Shown: positions 8,200 to 18,179 of the stretch, one piece after another
How positions within the stretch are numbered: position 1 is the first letter of the stretch
How the letters are laid out: each line of letters begins with the position of its first letter
NCBI RefSeq assembly: GCF_001949145.1
Contig: NW_019091598.1
Location: 464,389 to 493,375, forward strand
DNA: 28,987 nt
Direction of reading: 5' to 3'
From: Acanthaster planci
Taxonomy: Eukaryota; Echinodermata; Asteroidea; Valvatida; Acanthasteridae
Notes under the pieces: model-generated
Database searches by the model: none
What the model was told of the DNA's origin: nothing
What the model saw: the letters and a program-made list of their open reading frames with translations, nothing else
Program-made: the position numbers and the translations under genes

Positions 8200-9690
8200 T
8201 AAAAAAGCTGGTGTGTAGATTTTTCCCCACTAGGAGCCAATGGCTACCAAATACTGTTTTTTTTTGTTCACAGGGCTGGTCATTACAACTCTGCTTCAAA
8301 GCTTAGTATTCAAACTATGCCACTATTTGCTGCTCTTGAATGCAAGAAAATGACAAGATGTACATGTACAGTACATGGCGCTTTCACTGAAGATCACCCG
8401 ACTGTAGTGAAGCCTTCTTTTGCGTGTTTTTCAGCTTCTAAAGAAATTCTCTTTGCTGAATATTATTGGTATACTGCACATGTACATGTATGTAAGGGGA
8501 AAAAAGACATACACAATGTTATTACATCATTATGCTGTAAAAATTGAAAGGAAAATTTGTTCACAAGAATATAAGGTTATGCGCTGCTGGCACCTCCAAG
8601 GTCTCTCCAAGGCTGTTTTCGTAGTTTAGTTACTGTACAATAAATGCACAGATGGTTTACTCAAGCCTATCCCTGTAATACAAAACTCTCGCTGTCTGAG
8701 GATTAAAGTTAAAGTATAACCTTTTTTCCATGCATTTTTTTGACGTACGATCAACTATGCTGCTCTATTTTTAGCAGCAAGCATCCACTACCGGTGTATC
8801 ATGTACATGTACCTGCACATTTACATAAATGTAACTTTTTTCGACATTGAAAGACTGTGACACTGTGGAAAAGCAATTAAAACAAAGCAAATCATCAGCC
8901 TCAGAAGTAATAGAACCACTGGCATACCACCTGGAATTTCATTGAATACAGTGCATCTGCCCAGATCAATGATAATCAACTTGTCTTATCATATGCTGCT
9001 GGATTCATTGATTGACTGCGGCAATCAAAATACAATTAATGTACATGTACATGTAAAAGCAAAATACACAACACATGCACACATGTGCACATGCACACAT
9101 GTATGAATCACAACACTATTAACATAGAGTTTATACATGTACATGTATGTACCGGTGCGTGTACAATAAAGTGCAAGTTGTGCATGTACATGTCAATGTA
9201 ACTCTAAATGCACAAGGGTTTCTGTACATGTATATGACTTGTAGCATGTCAAACACAACATACCAGTACATACACGCATGTTAACCAAATTTACACCAGG
9301 ACATGCCCTAGTGGAACTTTATGTGTGTGACTGTGCATGCATATCGGTATTAACATGTACATTGTACAATACTGGGTATACTGCTACACAGACATGAGCT
9401 GAATACATGTATCTACATGTATAACAAATCAGTCACATGAGTGTCGGTAATTACAGTACTGGCCCCTAGCTATTTCTGTGAAACTAGATATTTTTGGCTA
9501 TCCCTGGCGCATATACCCGGTACATGTACAGTGTATGCCACAGCTTCGATATGGATTTATTCACAAATTCCACTGGAATACCAACATACGTATATTGTGT
9601 ATATGCACATGCAAATTTACAAAGTACGTGGATTCTCATCCTACTGACCAACTTCTCTTATATTTAGAACAAGTTCAACCAAGGGCCATA
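8200..9690. other. Palindrome-rich non-coding stretch
   Basis: Dense TACATGTA and GTACATGTAC sites, a short ACACATGCACACATGTGCAC region (9071-9105) made of alternating purine-pyrimidine steps, and no frame with recognisable motifs. The open frames at 8317-8629 and 9441-9708 overlap in two frames each and look random. No gene seen. Confidence 0.45.
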
Positions 9691-10085
9691 AAGTTCGACT
9701 ATCTCTGATCGAATGCACGTTAGTCAACGATGGTTGGATTAGACAAGTCAACTATTTGTGACCAGCCTACCAAGGTTGGTTGCGTCGTTGGTTGCGTCAT
9801 TGGTTGCCATAAACTGTTTTTAATAGCACAGTACAGAGAAGACCACTTATAAGAAAATGCTGGAAAAACAGTATGTCACTAGTAAAGGATTATTTTCACT
9901 AATTTTTGATATTTTGTCCTTCCTGCAGCAACCTTTTCCCCCCTTTGGCCCTATGACCTGACAACGGTTGAACTAGGATTGTTGGCATTTCAATTTCACT
10001 GCACATGCACTAGGTACTGTACATGTACAGGTGTATGTCACGAATCAACCACTAGTCAACTAATGGTCCTTGATCGAACTTGTCC
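9690..10085. mobile_element. Possible degenerate non-autonomous DNA transposon
   Basis: Both ends carry AAGTTCGA in inverted orientation (9690-9697 and complementary TCGAACTTG at 10074-10082). Each is followed inwards by related TTAGTCAACGATGGTTGGATT and its counterpart AATCAACCACTAGTCAACTAA (first 20 bases compared). Inside are repeated GGTTGCGTC/TTGGTTGC units (9774-9807) and further CAACGGTTGAAC. Subterminal short repeats and inverted ends suggest a decayed hAT-like or similar element. The inverted ends need a gap to align, so the call is tentative. Confidence 0.3.
9774..9807. repeat. Short tandem repeat of GGTTGCGTC
   Basis: Three adjacent variants: GGTTGGTTGCGTCG, TTGGTTGCGTCA and TTGGTTGCC, period about 11-12 bp. 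It lies inside the possible transposon at 9690-10085. Confidence 0.6.
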
Positions 10086-10089
10086 TCAG

Positions 10090-11437
10090 CAGAAAGACCG
10101 CTGTACATGTACATGTAAGCTTGAACCATAATACACATACATGTACCGTTATCTGGGGGTTCTTAATGTACAGCGTAACAAAATTGTTCTCCTGAAGTGC
10201 ACGTATAGTGTACATACAAACATCATTCCTCAATTTCATTTCTTTGAAGCTAGTCAGTATACATGTGCACTGTATGTATATGTACCAGTAGGAAGGAAGG
10301 GGGCTGCGTGGGGTGGTACTATACTTGACTACCGTAAAAAAACAGAAAAGACAACTGTATAGTAAAAAGCATCACTGAAGACTTGCACACGGAGCTCGAG
10401 CAAAATCAGAAAGGGTTCATCAAGGTTCTGCAACATGGCTGTGGCAATACATTCGTGCACTGCGATCCATGCTTTTCTGACACAAATTCCAAATACAAAA
10501 AACATCGATTGTTTTTTCAAGGTAAATTATACATGTAGAACTCCTCATCAAAACATGGAACTTTTAACCCTCCGCCATAAAAGCTGCCACTGGTGGCTAG
10601 AAATGTATCCCAAAAAATGGCATTTAATAATTCCTCTCCAAAAATACACATCCCACAACCTGAGTTGTAACCTTCATCCAATGACACCAAGCAACGTCGC
10701 AAGCATGTTTATGCATCCTTACTAAGCCTAAGACGGGGCCCTCAAGTGATAATCATCAAGTACAGTCATTTCAAATTTTTAATCATCATGAAATGAAATG
10801 GCAAGCATGTATAAAGAGTGTATGGTATCAAAATACATGTACATGTATGAAACACATGTACATGTACTGTACCACTGCACATGAATACAGTGCCCTGTTT
10901 TAACCTCGGCATAACCAGTCGAGCAATTTCCTGATTTTGTTTACTGGTCAGACAAAATGGAAAAAATGCAATGCTACATCCTTACAAGTTTACATATACT
11001 GTACATGTACAATACATGTATTTTGGCTACATGTACATGCTCTACTGAAAATAATTTATTCTTTAAAAATAAATCAAAATATGAGATTGCTACTAGCACA
11101 TGTACATGTATGTACTTGAAGCAGGTACGGTACCGGTAAGATTATCAACAAACAACTAGTTTTTAAAATCCAGTGGTCAGTGCAACTCTAACAGCTGCAT
11201 GCATTAAATAATAAATATGGCTGAACCAGGCAAAGGATACATGTACTATGTACATATGAGTGGACGGACTAAGCTGAAGAGCTATTGAGTCCTATTCACA
11301 TAGTGTGTACTGTGCATAAATTTGCTGACCAATGTTGCCATTAGGCCATTTTAAAATACATCTGAATCGGGTTGCCCCAGCAAAACAGAAGATTCTACCC
11401 TGGTACATCCTGCTAGAGTTTGGGATGCATGCCGGAG
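10090..11437. other. Non-coding stretch with one unexplained palindrome-poor block
   Basis: From about 10350 to 10820 the TACATGTA palindrome is nearly absent (one copy near 10530). Both strands are open there: 96 codons on plus from 10435 and 61 on minus (10702-10517). Neither translation matches a family, and splice signals do not single out either strand. The rest is ordinary palindrome-rich DNA. Confidence 0.4.
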
Positions 11438-11640
11438 CTAGAGGCTAATGTTTTGATTCCCCTCCCTTAAAATAAAATTAGACATGGCATTCTTGGACTG
11501 GTTCACGTTGGGTAGGCTAACAATGGATTCCGCTAGACTATTCCAGTGTGGTATGGTGGATGGGTAGAAGCTGGTATTGTAGGAATTTTGTTTATGCATT
11601 TTTTTTTATACTGGGTCCCTAGCTACCCTTATTTCTCTGT
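11438..11640 (-). pseudogene. Non-LTR retrotransposon relic, ORF2 C-terminus
   Basis: On the minus strand 51 codons and a stop (11593-11438) contain SFYPSTIPHWNSLAESIVSL followed by PNVNQSKNAMSNFI. This fits the family pattern in which a SFFPRTIRDWNSLPESVV-type block is followed by a short spacer and an F/L-rich end, found at the C-terminus of many non-LTR reverse transcriptase ORFs. F-Y-P and H-W-N-S-L lie at 11569-11534. Upstream on the minus strand (11640-11594) basic residues and stops in mixed frames (RARRQRNKGS) are consistent with the preceding linker. The minus-strand sequence below 11438 would then be element 3' UTR. The copy is truncated and frame-broken upstream. It appears to be a different family from the relic at 745-1235. 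Confidence 0.72.
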
Positions 11641-11988
11641 CTTCTTGCTCTCATTCCGTGAAAGTCAAAACTCTATTTGTCTTTAAGGCATACTTCATTG
11701 CCACTGAAAAAATAGGCTTTAATGTACAAAAATACCAAACTACATGTAACTCGAAATGTGCCCACATCACTGCATCCACTATCTTGAATTTTTTGACATG
11801 CAAAAAAAACCCACAAAAGCCAAAAGCATGCTATCGATTTTACTATTCTGTAAAAGTATTCAAAGAACACTAAGTTCACCAGGTCCCTTCCCCTTTATTT
11901 TTAAATCAACAATTTTCACAGTGGCTTCAAAACTTGTTTCCAAAATCTGATTTTTCCGATGGCAATTCCACAATCCAAGAGCATGTGA
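11641..11988. other. Non-coding stretch
   Basis: AT-rich sequence with overlapping short frames on both strands and only one half-site of the palindrome (near 11741). It may include more of the LINE relic on the minus strand, but I see no motif. Confidence 0.4.
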
Positions 11989-12047
11989 TTAACCCTAACA
12001 GTCCTCAATCCTTCACCTGTTGGAGGACTGAAGACTGTTAGGGTTAA
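11989..12047. mobile_element. TTAA-bounded 59-bp hairpin, copy 1 (piggyBac-type MITE or conserved hairpin)
   Basis: TTAA, then a 51-bp body beginning CCCTAACAGTCCTCA and ending TGAAGACTGTTAGGG, then TTAA. The arms pair for about 27 bp with a C-A and an A-C mismatch and one G-U-type pair, around a short CACCTG-type tip. TTAA target sites with termini starting CCC are the hallmark of piggyBac elements, so a micro-MITE is the first explanation. A poly-A run follows. Copy 2 is at 21455-21513, on the same strand and of identical length. Confidence 0.8.
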
Positions 12048-13179
12048 AAAAAAAGGCCTTACGCATTGATCCGTTTCTATTTGCCCCAATACTACCGGTA
12101 CATGTACATGTATGCTGGTTGTTGAAAGGTCATAGTCATCATTAGAGATGCATGTTCTGCAAGAAGAGTTACTTGTACATGTACATGTGCATATTTTGTC
12201 CAGGTTAATTCATTTACATGTATGTGCATGTTGTTTTACAGTGCACAGTTGAGGGACATTCTACAGTATACCAACTGTACATTTTATCCAACATGCAAGT
12301 ATATATACATGTATGTACAGTATCTTCATCACACGTTATAATTTTGTGACTTCAATTCTACAATTATGTGCAGTGTACTGGTACATACACTGTTTACACG
12401 TACATGTACATACGGGTACATGTATCACACGCAACTGACCGGCTACTCACATTTGAAAGGAATAGATGCTTTTAAAACAGAGTGGCCATCTTTGCTTGAC
12501 TACATATACATGTGCACATGTGCACATGGGCAGAGTAGCTGTTGAAGATTGATGTTTTGAAGATTTATGTTTTGATACATGTACCACAATGTACAGCATG
12601 GAAGCATGGGAGACTGTGACAAGGTGTGACAATAAAGCGTATCCCTTGCTAGGAGAGGGGGACACTGCAACAGTACTTGATGTGTGTCAAGTGCAAGCAG
12701 TTTTCGAACAAACTCTGGACCTATGATGTTAAATTGATGGAGTTTGCAAGTTGATGGAGTTTGCAATCTCTGAGTCGCTGTCATCAACATTGGTGGTGGT
12801 GGTGCTCTGAAGTGATGTTGTGTTCTGGAGCAGGAGCATGCCTAAAATCAGGTTGAGGTGGAGATGTTCATTCACATCAACAACACACCAAAATGCTTTG
12901 GTAAGCACTGATGGTGAATAGTTCCTGAAAGTACTTGCCCTAGACCACAGCACTGGGCTCATACACATGCTCTGCAAGATGAGAAAGTACATAATGTGTT
13001 TTATGCTGTTGGAATATTATTATAATCTATTTTTTTGTCAAACTATTGATCCATATTGGTGTATCTATTATTTTGTAGGCCTTAATTGTAAAACCCCACA
13101 CAGTCACATTACTTTAATATTTGTTGAAAGAATAAAATTAACAAAAAACCTACACTGAATTACCTTTCTTAGGAACATA
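12048..13179. other. Mixed non-coding stretch with two short direct repeats
   Basis: Palindrome-rich up to about 12530. Direct repeats: GAAGATTGATGTTTT / GAAGATTTATGTTTT (about 12543-12573) and TTGATGGAGTTTGCAA twice (12734-12766). From 12580 to 13180 palindromes are absent, and the minus strand is open for 96 and 87 codons in two frames (12790-12500 and 12992-12729). The second contains a Thr/Asp/Ser-rich end. No family recognised; a decayed element or exon remnant is possible. Confidence 0.4.
12734..12766. repeat. Direct repeat, two 16-bp units
   Basis: TTGATGGAGTTTGCAA occurs twice with a single G between. A recent short tandem duplication. Confidence 0.85.
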
Positions 13180-13350
13180 CATGCAAATAGATGTTTAATG
13201 TGCATGCAGGAATTGAAAATTGTCATGGAAAAACAAGCTTTGTAACATGTCAATCCCTTCAAATGTGAGGGCAAAACATTAGCCAGACGGTGAGAAAATG
13301 ATACAAGGAACATGTCTTTTCTAAGCGTCCATACTTTCCCCCACAAGCTC
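13180..13350 (-). pseudogene. Possible third LINE C-terminal relic
   Basis: The minus-strand frame contains FLVSFSHRLANVLPSHLKGL followed by TCYKACFS. This resembles the SF...P.LWNSLP..LK......FK end of L2/CR1-like reverse transcriptase ORFs, with W replaced by A. The match is short and only one block is seen, so it is far weaker than the relics at 745-1235 and 11438-11640. Confidence 0.33.
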
Positions 13351-13569
13351 TGTTGTCAAGTGGAGTAATGTGACTTCAATCATACAAGAACAGTGACTTT
13401 GAAACATTGTAATCCGAAACTTTAAAAGACACTATAATGAATATTAATTGCCTCTGCAATGTAGAATGTTTTTGTATCTTGTAAACTACACTGTAGGTCT
13501 AAATACACAAACTCTAGATATTTACAAGTGCAACTTACTGCTAAAGCCTTAACTTTACACGTTTCTCAG

Positions 13570-13654
13570 TCAGCAGGGAGAAGAGATCTTCCGCAAGTCT
13601 GAGGGTATTTTACATCACTCAAAGTTGCTTACATCGCGCGGCATAACGCAGAAG
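13570..13654 (+). CDS. Isolated exon-like stretch with AAG|GTAAGG donor
   Basis: After ACGTTTCTCAG the frame reads QQGEEIFRKSEGILHHSKLL then TSRGITQK, ending at a good donor AAG|GTAAGG (13655). If the next CAG is the acceptor, the exon is 13577-13654, 26 codons, phase 0-0. CpGs (CGCGCGG, ACGCAG) survive near its end. No neighbouring exon could be matched to it, so it may be chance. Confidence 0.25.
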
Positions 13655-13811
13655 GTAAGGACGAGAAAACAGGGCCCCTTGAAATCAGGACCTCCCATGA
13701 TACACATGCGTACATTTCACATACATATACATGTTGCGTGATCCAGCGCCCAAGTCAGTACCCTAGTAAGTAGTATCCAGGGGAAGATGATATTTAGCAA
13801 CCATAATGGAT

Positions 13812-13890
13812 TGCCTGGTGTAGCTCCGTTTGTTAGAGCAGTCTGGACAACCACTCCAGAGTTGGAGAGAACTGCCAGCCTAGCCAGGCA
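13812..13890 (+). ncRNA. tRNA-like fold, probably a SINE head or tRNA relic
   Basis: The stretch TGTAGCTCCGTTTGTTAGAG matches the tRNA D-arm and A-box pattern (stem GCTC/GAGC). It is followed by a perfect TCTGGA/TCCAGA stem around a 7-nt loop (CAACCAC) in the anticodon-arm position, and outer arms TGCCTGG/CCAGGCA (13812-13818 and 13884-13890) pair for 7 bp. Against a working tRNA: the base before the anticodon position is A not T, no clear B box is present, and the outer stem is displaced by two bases. A tRNA-derived SINE head is the best guess. Confidence 0.42.
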
Positions 13891-14139
13891 GTCGACCTAC
13901 ATTCACTCACACTGCATATGTAAACCCAACTTGGTTTCATAAGTGTACACTTACTGTGTACTCATATACACGTACATGTACTTGTGCATTTTGGGGCAGA
14001 CTGCAAAAGTGGTAAGGGTCTATGGTTAGGTCTTGTTGCTAGGAAGGATGAGTGGATGTACAGATTGGTCGGATGGTAAGAGGAAGAGATTGCAAGGGCT
14101 TTGCACTGTTGGAGGACAACAGTGACTTCGTTTGCGCAG

Positions 14140-14153
14140 GTTGCCATGGCAAC
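14140..14153. promoter_or_regulatory. Perfect RFX X-box palindrome
   Basis: GTTGCCATGGCAAC is the symmetrical optimum of the X-box bound by RFX transcription factors (GTTGCC, two-base spacer, GGCAAC). RFX sites often control ciliary genes in animals. A second X-box is at 23298-23311. No adjacent promoter was recognised. Confidence 0.5.
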
Positions 14154-14159
14154 AATGCA

Positions 14160-15909
14160 GTGACTACAATCTCAAGTACACTTGTGCCTTTGGAGATAAT
14201 GTACAGTGTACAAAGTAACACTCAGCTCCTAAAATCTACCAGGTACTGTATGAGCACAACATGCACAAAATGCACACAATAAACATGCAAGTAAACCCAC
14301 CAATTTTCAAATTTTTCCTTCTCTATTTACCTTTAGTTTCTACTGGTACCAGTATGTTGAAAAAGCTGTGCAATGTAAATGGTTTGTATGGGATACAGGA
14401 ATCTATACATTGTAAAGAGGCAAAAACAATGTTGGTATCGGTTCATAGACTAATCGAACTGCACACCTTCCTACAAACCATTTTAGTCCCCCACCCCCAA
14501 GCAGTGACTACATGTAGCTCCTCCCCCCTCTAGTTTGTTGCTATTCATGAACACTGTGAATCCAATGAATATGTACATGTACCTTTGGTAGTATAAGGAA
14601 TACATGCACATGCTACTTGTAGTACCTACAGCGCATTGACAGCTCTTTACTAATTTAAAACATGATCCACCGACGTCAAGACCATCTACCATATCGTTCA
14701 TCAAGTTAATGTACAACTGCAAAAATATCATCCAAGTGGAACAGCGAGTTCATACCGGTACCTACATCTGTACATGTACAGCACAAGAAGGCAGTAAGTA
14801 ATGTAAAACATGCACATGACACACACCATGGGGATTGAAGTAGACCAGCAACGGCAAAGTGCACATCAGTGCACTTCACAACAATGAGGGTTTATGCAGA
14901 TTCAACTGAAATTTACATGCAATTGTGCACCGATTTGAAACAAAGTGTTACAAATAACACATTTATGCCTGTACAGTATGTTGGCTAGATATTCCATCTT
15001 TCCTTATTAGCGCCTAGGACATGTACATGCAGCTGGGCCTTAATGTTAGTATAAGCGATTTGTAATATCTCAAAATGGGACTGTCAAATTATCTTTAAGT
15101 ACATACATGTATCTCACTGTAAATAATTACAGGTGTGATAGATTGACCCATGATAAGAAAAGCTGAAAACAGCCGGAAAAAGGCATAAGTTGAACTGTGA
15201 AAATCTCCTCTACTTTTGTACACAACCAGTGAGGAAAAAAAGCTGAAATCCAACACAAAAAAGATGAAGTCAGCTAAAGAGCTGAGAAATCTCACCCCTG
15301 TACCGGTAATTAAATGACAGTGTCAGACAATCTGTGAAATTTTTCACTCGGAATTTTTGTGAAAAGAAAAATGTTACACTTTTTTCAAAGATCGTCCTGA
15401 TGGATGGTCTTTGGAAAATATATTCCGTTGTGCAACCGTTAACCGTTCCGTGCGCCCAAACACACTACATGTATAAAGTGAAAAAATAAATATGTACAAC
15501 CAGAATTAATAGGCTGAAGGAGAATTTCAAGTGATTTTAAATGAAGGTGTCTGTATAAAAGAAGAGTTCACCACATGCGAATACAGTACATGCATATCAC
15601 CATCTCACTATCACCCTTATGATAACAGTACGATATGGTCCAAACCGATCAAGAACACTGTGCAGCATGGTGGCGGCCTGTTTTCTCATACAGTACAAAA
15701 TATGCAGTTTATGAGACATTTAACCTACTGTTTTTACAGCCACAATAACTTTCATGAACAAAATGCAAGGGTGGTTACTACACACATTTGTTGATTTATA
15801 AAGTGTTTATGATGTGCACCGATGGTGTGTGGACAGATTTTGACTGACGCAGGTGAGAACCATGATTACATGTACATGTACAAATATGTGGTTGATCGTG
15901 CATATGCAC
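14160..15909. other. Non-coding stretch, no gene seen
   Basis: Ordinary palindrome-bearing sequence. A strong-looking donor CAG|GTGAGA occurs at 15851-15859 on the plus strand after a ten-codon stretch from an ATG (MVCGQILTDA), but nothing else supports an exon. The AT-rich part at 15095-15300 has a Phe-rich minus frame with no motif. Confidence 0.45.
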
Positions 15910-15927
15910 ATGTACATGCATGTACAT
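15910..15927. repeat. Perfect 18-bp palindrome in an ATGCACATGTACAT-type array
   Basis: ATGTACATGCATGTACAT is self-complementary and lies in a longer nearly symmetrical run (15898-15942) of CATATGCACATGTACAT units. It is an extreme instance of the genome-wide palindrome. Confidence 0.8.
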
Positions 15928-15942
15928 ATGCACATGTACATT

Positions 15943-17058
15943 TCACACCGTGACTGTGGTGACTGAAGTCACTTCACTGCCGGATGAGGTGCTGTTTATT
16001 CGACAAATTCTCAGCGCTGCATTGTTTGAGGAGACACAAACTTAAAAGGTAAATTTGCGCATGATTTGTCTATCGCTAGCACTACTCAAAGCCATAAAAA
16101 AAAGCATTTTGAAGAGCCATAATTGATCTGCAGATTGACTTTGCCTGTGCATTATCCAGGTACTTAATTGGGAACGTCCAAGCCCCATGGATTTATCCAA
16201 GGCAAATTACATGTACACCAGCTACGTTTGGAGTGTTAAAAATGAATGGTGTTTTTTTATTTTTCTCAAAGCTGTAAACACAAAAAATGAAACATCAAAC
16301 AAGTTCGTGGGATGATACAAAGTAACAAAATCTAGCTGCCTCCAAATCGGCTAAATTTGAAAAACTGTTGTACATGCAAATCGTGCACACAACTTCTTTT
16401 TGTTAAAGTGTATCGTATTTGGTCTCTGCCAATACACGTACATTGTACATGTACATGTATATATACTGCACACACATGTATACAGGTACATGTACATGTA
16501 GTGCACTCTCACATAAACATTTGTGAGTCTACATGTACAGTACATCATGTACTGCACATATTCATTATACCACACTGAATAGAAAGTAGACTAGTACTGT
16601 AGGCCTACACTTACTGGTACCACACTACCTAATGTACATGTACATGTGTAATATGTACATGTACATAACGTGTACAAAAATACAATGACAGCATTTGGAC
16701 ATTTGTCATCAGTTTTGAAGTGCTGTTTATTATTACAAGTATTTACAGTCTACAAATACCCCTGGTACAGTTGTACATGTATGTACGAGTAGATATCGGT
16801 ATTAGGCCCTTTGATGGGAGGCCCAAGCACATGGGACTCTCAATGTGCGGTACAGGTAGGCCTACTTGTAATATGAAAACCATCCCTCACAAATACACAC
16901 ATGCCTGTCCCTTCAAATTCACACAATACAAGTTAAACTATCATCTACAACAGATTTTAAAAAAATGAACAGATTTTGTGCACCTCAGAAATCCCCCCAA
17001 CATGTACATGTATGTACATGTACATGTATGTACCGTACATAAATGAACATGGGCTTAC
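15943..17058. other. Palindrome-rich non-coding stretch
   Basis: Includes dense TACATGTA clusters at about 16435-16560, 16630-16670 and 16998-17040. Overlapping frames on both strands at 16351-16578 translate the palindromes and are artefacts. No gene seen. Confidence 0.45.
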
Positions 17059-17133
17059 CTGTGTAAAATAAGTCAGTCAAAAATTCTGCATTCGCAGCAT
17101 GCCTTACAAAAACGTATCCATGTGCTGATGCAC
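17059..17133 (-). CDS. Isolated exon-like stretch, minus strand (phase 1-1)
   Basis: Seventy-five nt on the minus strand between TGTAATTAACAG and ACACAG|GTAAGC. The open frame reads ASAHGYVFVRHAANAEFLTD then LFYT. The donor is strong, the acceptor tract weak. Phase 1-1 would let it be skipped or inserted without a shift. It is 9 kb upstream of the candidate first exon at 7893, so it would belong to another gene. Chance is a real alternative. Confidence 0.25.
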
Positions 17134-18117
17134 CTGTTAATTACACGTATATGTATAACAGCAAACACTCTGCATTACTTTGCAAGCCAAGTTTTAGCAC
17201 AAGCTACATGTACTGGTAAATCACGCACACAAACCAGACTATGACTTTCCACACAGTGGTCAATGTAAAAGCCAACAGTTTACAGTTCACACACAGGGTG
17301 CAAAATTCAGTGGTGAACACAACTTTGGGTTCATGTACATGTACATGTAGTACATGGCTTCAGCAGGTCTTGTTTGCGCTTCGGGAGCCACTCACCACAG
17401 ATTCTGGCAATCAACTCCACACAATACAACAATGCTACATGTATCAATCAGTAAATTACACATCAATGTTTATCACAAGTGAATGCAGAAAAAACTGCAA
17501 CCACTTGCCTCACACAGACATCTATGCAACACGTAATGGATTAAACTGCAGAGCTGTACACATGGACTGCCAAGTATTCAATACTCGATGCACTGGCTCA
17601 AGTCTGATACCTGTACATGTTTATACATCTGATGTACATTTATATCCCAGGTGACCATAGGCCTCCTATTTTTAGTCTCGGCTGCAGCCCAATAAACATG
17701 CTGTGACACCTTCATTATATTGTACATGTAGTCACGTGTATGTACACGTCATACACATACAAGTACATGTACACTGTACACTGCATGTATTCCCCTTCTC
17801 TGTAGAGGATGATTTTAAACTGCTGAATACCGTAATGGGGAGGGGGGCAGGTAACATGCATTAGTTCAATTTTTTTTAACAATCTGTGCAATACAAAATT
17901 CAAATTCAAAAGAGAGAATAAATTGTACATGTACATGTACCTAGTCTTACAGCATTTAACTTCATGAAAATGTACCATACTAGAATAGCACCTTTCAGAT
18001 TGTCTTCAGAGGAATCTTGTCCTGCCTCATTTCACAAGTCTGAAAGGCAACTTAAATGTAATTTCTTTTAGTGTGACGCAGTGTTTTTAAACTACAGGTA
18101 ACATTTAAATTCGGATG
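17134..18117. other. Non-coding stretch
   Basis: A plus-strand frame of 137 codons (17241-17654) includes Cys-Thr runs coded by the palindrome and no motif; I do not call it a gene. A pyrimidine-purine run AGGGGAGG-type lies near 17838. Confidence 0.4.
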
Positions 18118-18172
18118 TGGGTCTGGCAATGATAATGGCCTAAGCCAAAGGCCATGATCAGCTCTAGACCCA
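18118..18172. ncRNA. 55-nt imperfect hairpin, possible structured RNA or MITE relic
   Basis: Outer arms TGGGTCT (18118-18124) and AGACCCA (18166-18172) pair perfectly. An asymmetric-looking five-by-five internal segment follows, then TGATAATGGCC (18130-18140) pairs with GGCCATGATCA (18150-18160) with one mismatch, closed by a nine-base loop. It sits in a stretch (about 18000-18185) free of TACATGTA. No flanking target duplication is evident. It is short for a microRNA precursor. Confidence 0.4.
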
Positions 18173-18179
18173 AAAGTTC

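Noticed and set aside
10329-10725. Overlapping frames of 96 codons (plus) and 61-63 codons (minus)
   Set aside because: Both strands look equally open, and no splice signals or family motifs decide between them.
11428-11460. tRNA or SINE B box (GTTTTGATTCC)
   Set aside because: The stretch overlaps the minus-strand LINE relic and its 3' flank, and no A box lies at the proper distance.
11989-12047. Interstitial telomere repeat (CCCTAA/TTAGGG)
   Set aside because: Only one unit occurs at each end, in inverted orientation, and TTAA sites at both ends explain it better as a hairpin element.
16351-16578. Opposed 73-74-codon frames
   Set aside because: They are mirror translations of a palindrome cluster.
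17241-17654. 137-codon plus-strand frame
   Set aside because: Length is within what palindrome-rich, stop-poor sequence gives; it includes a palindrome-coded Cys-Thr run and lacks any domain signature.
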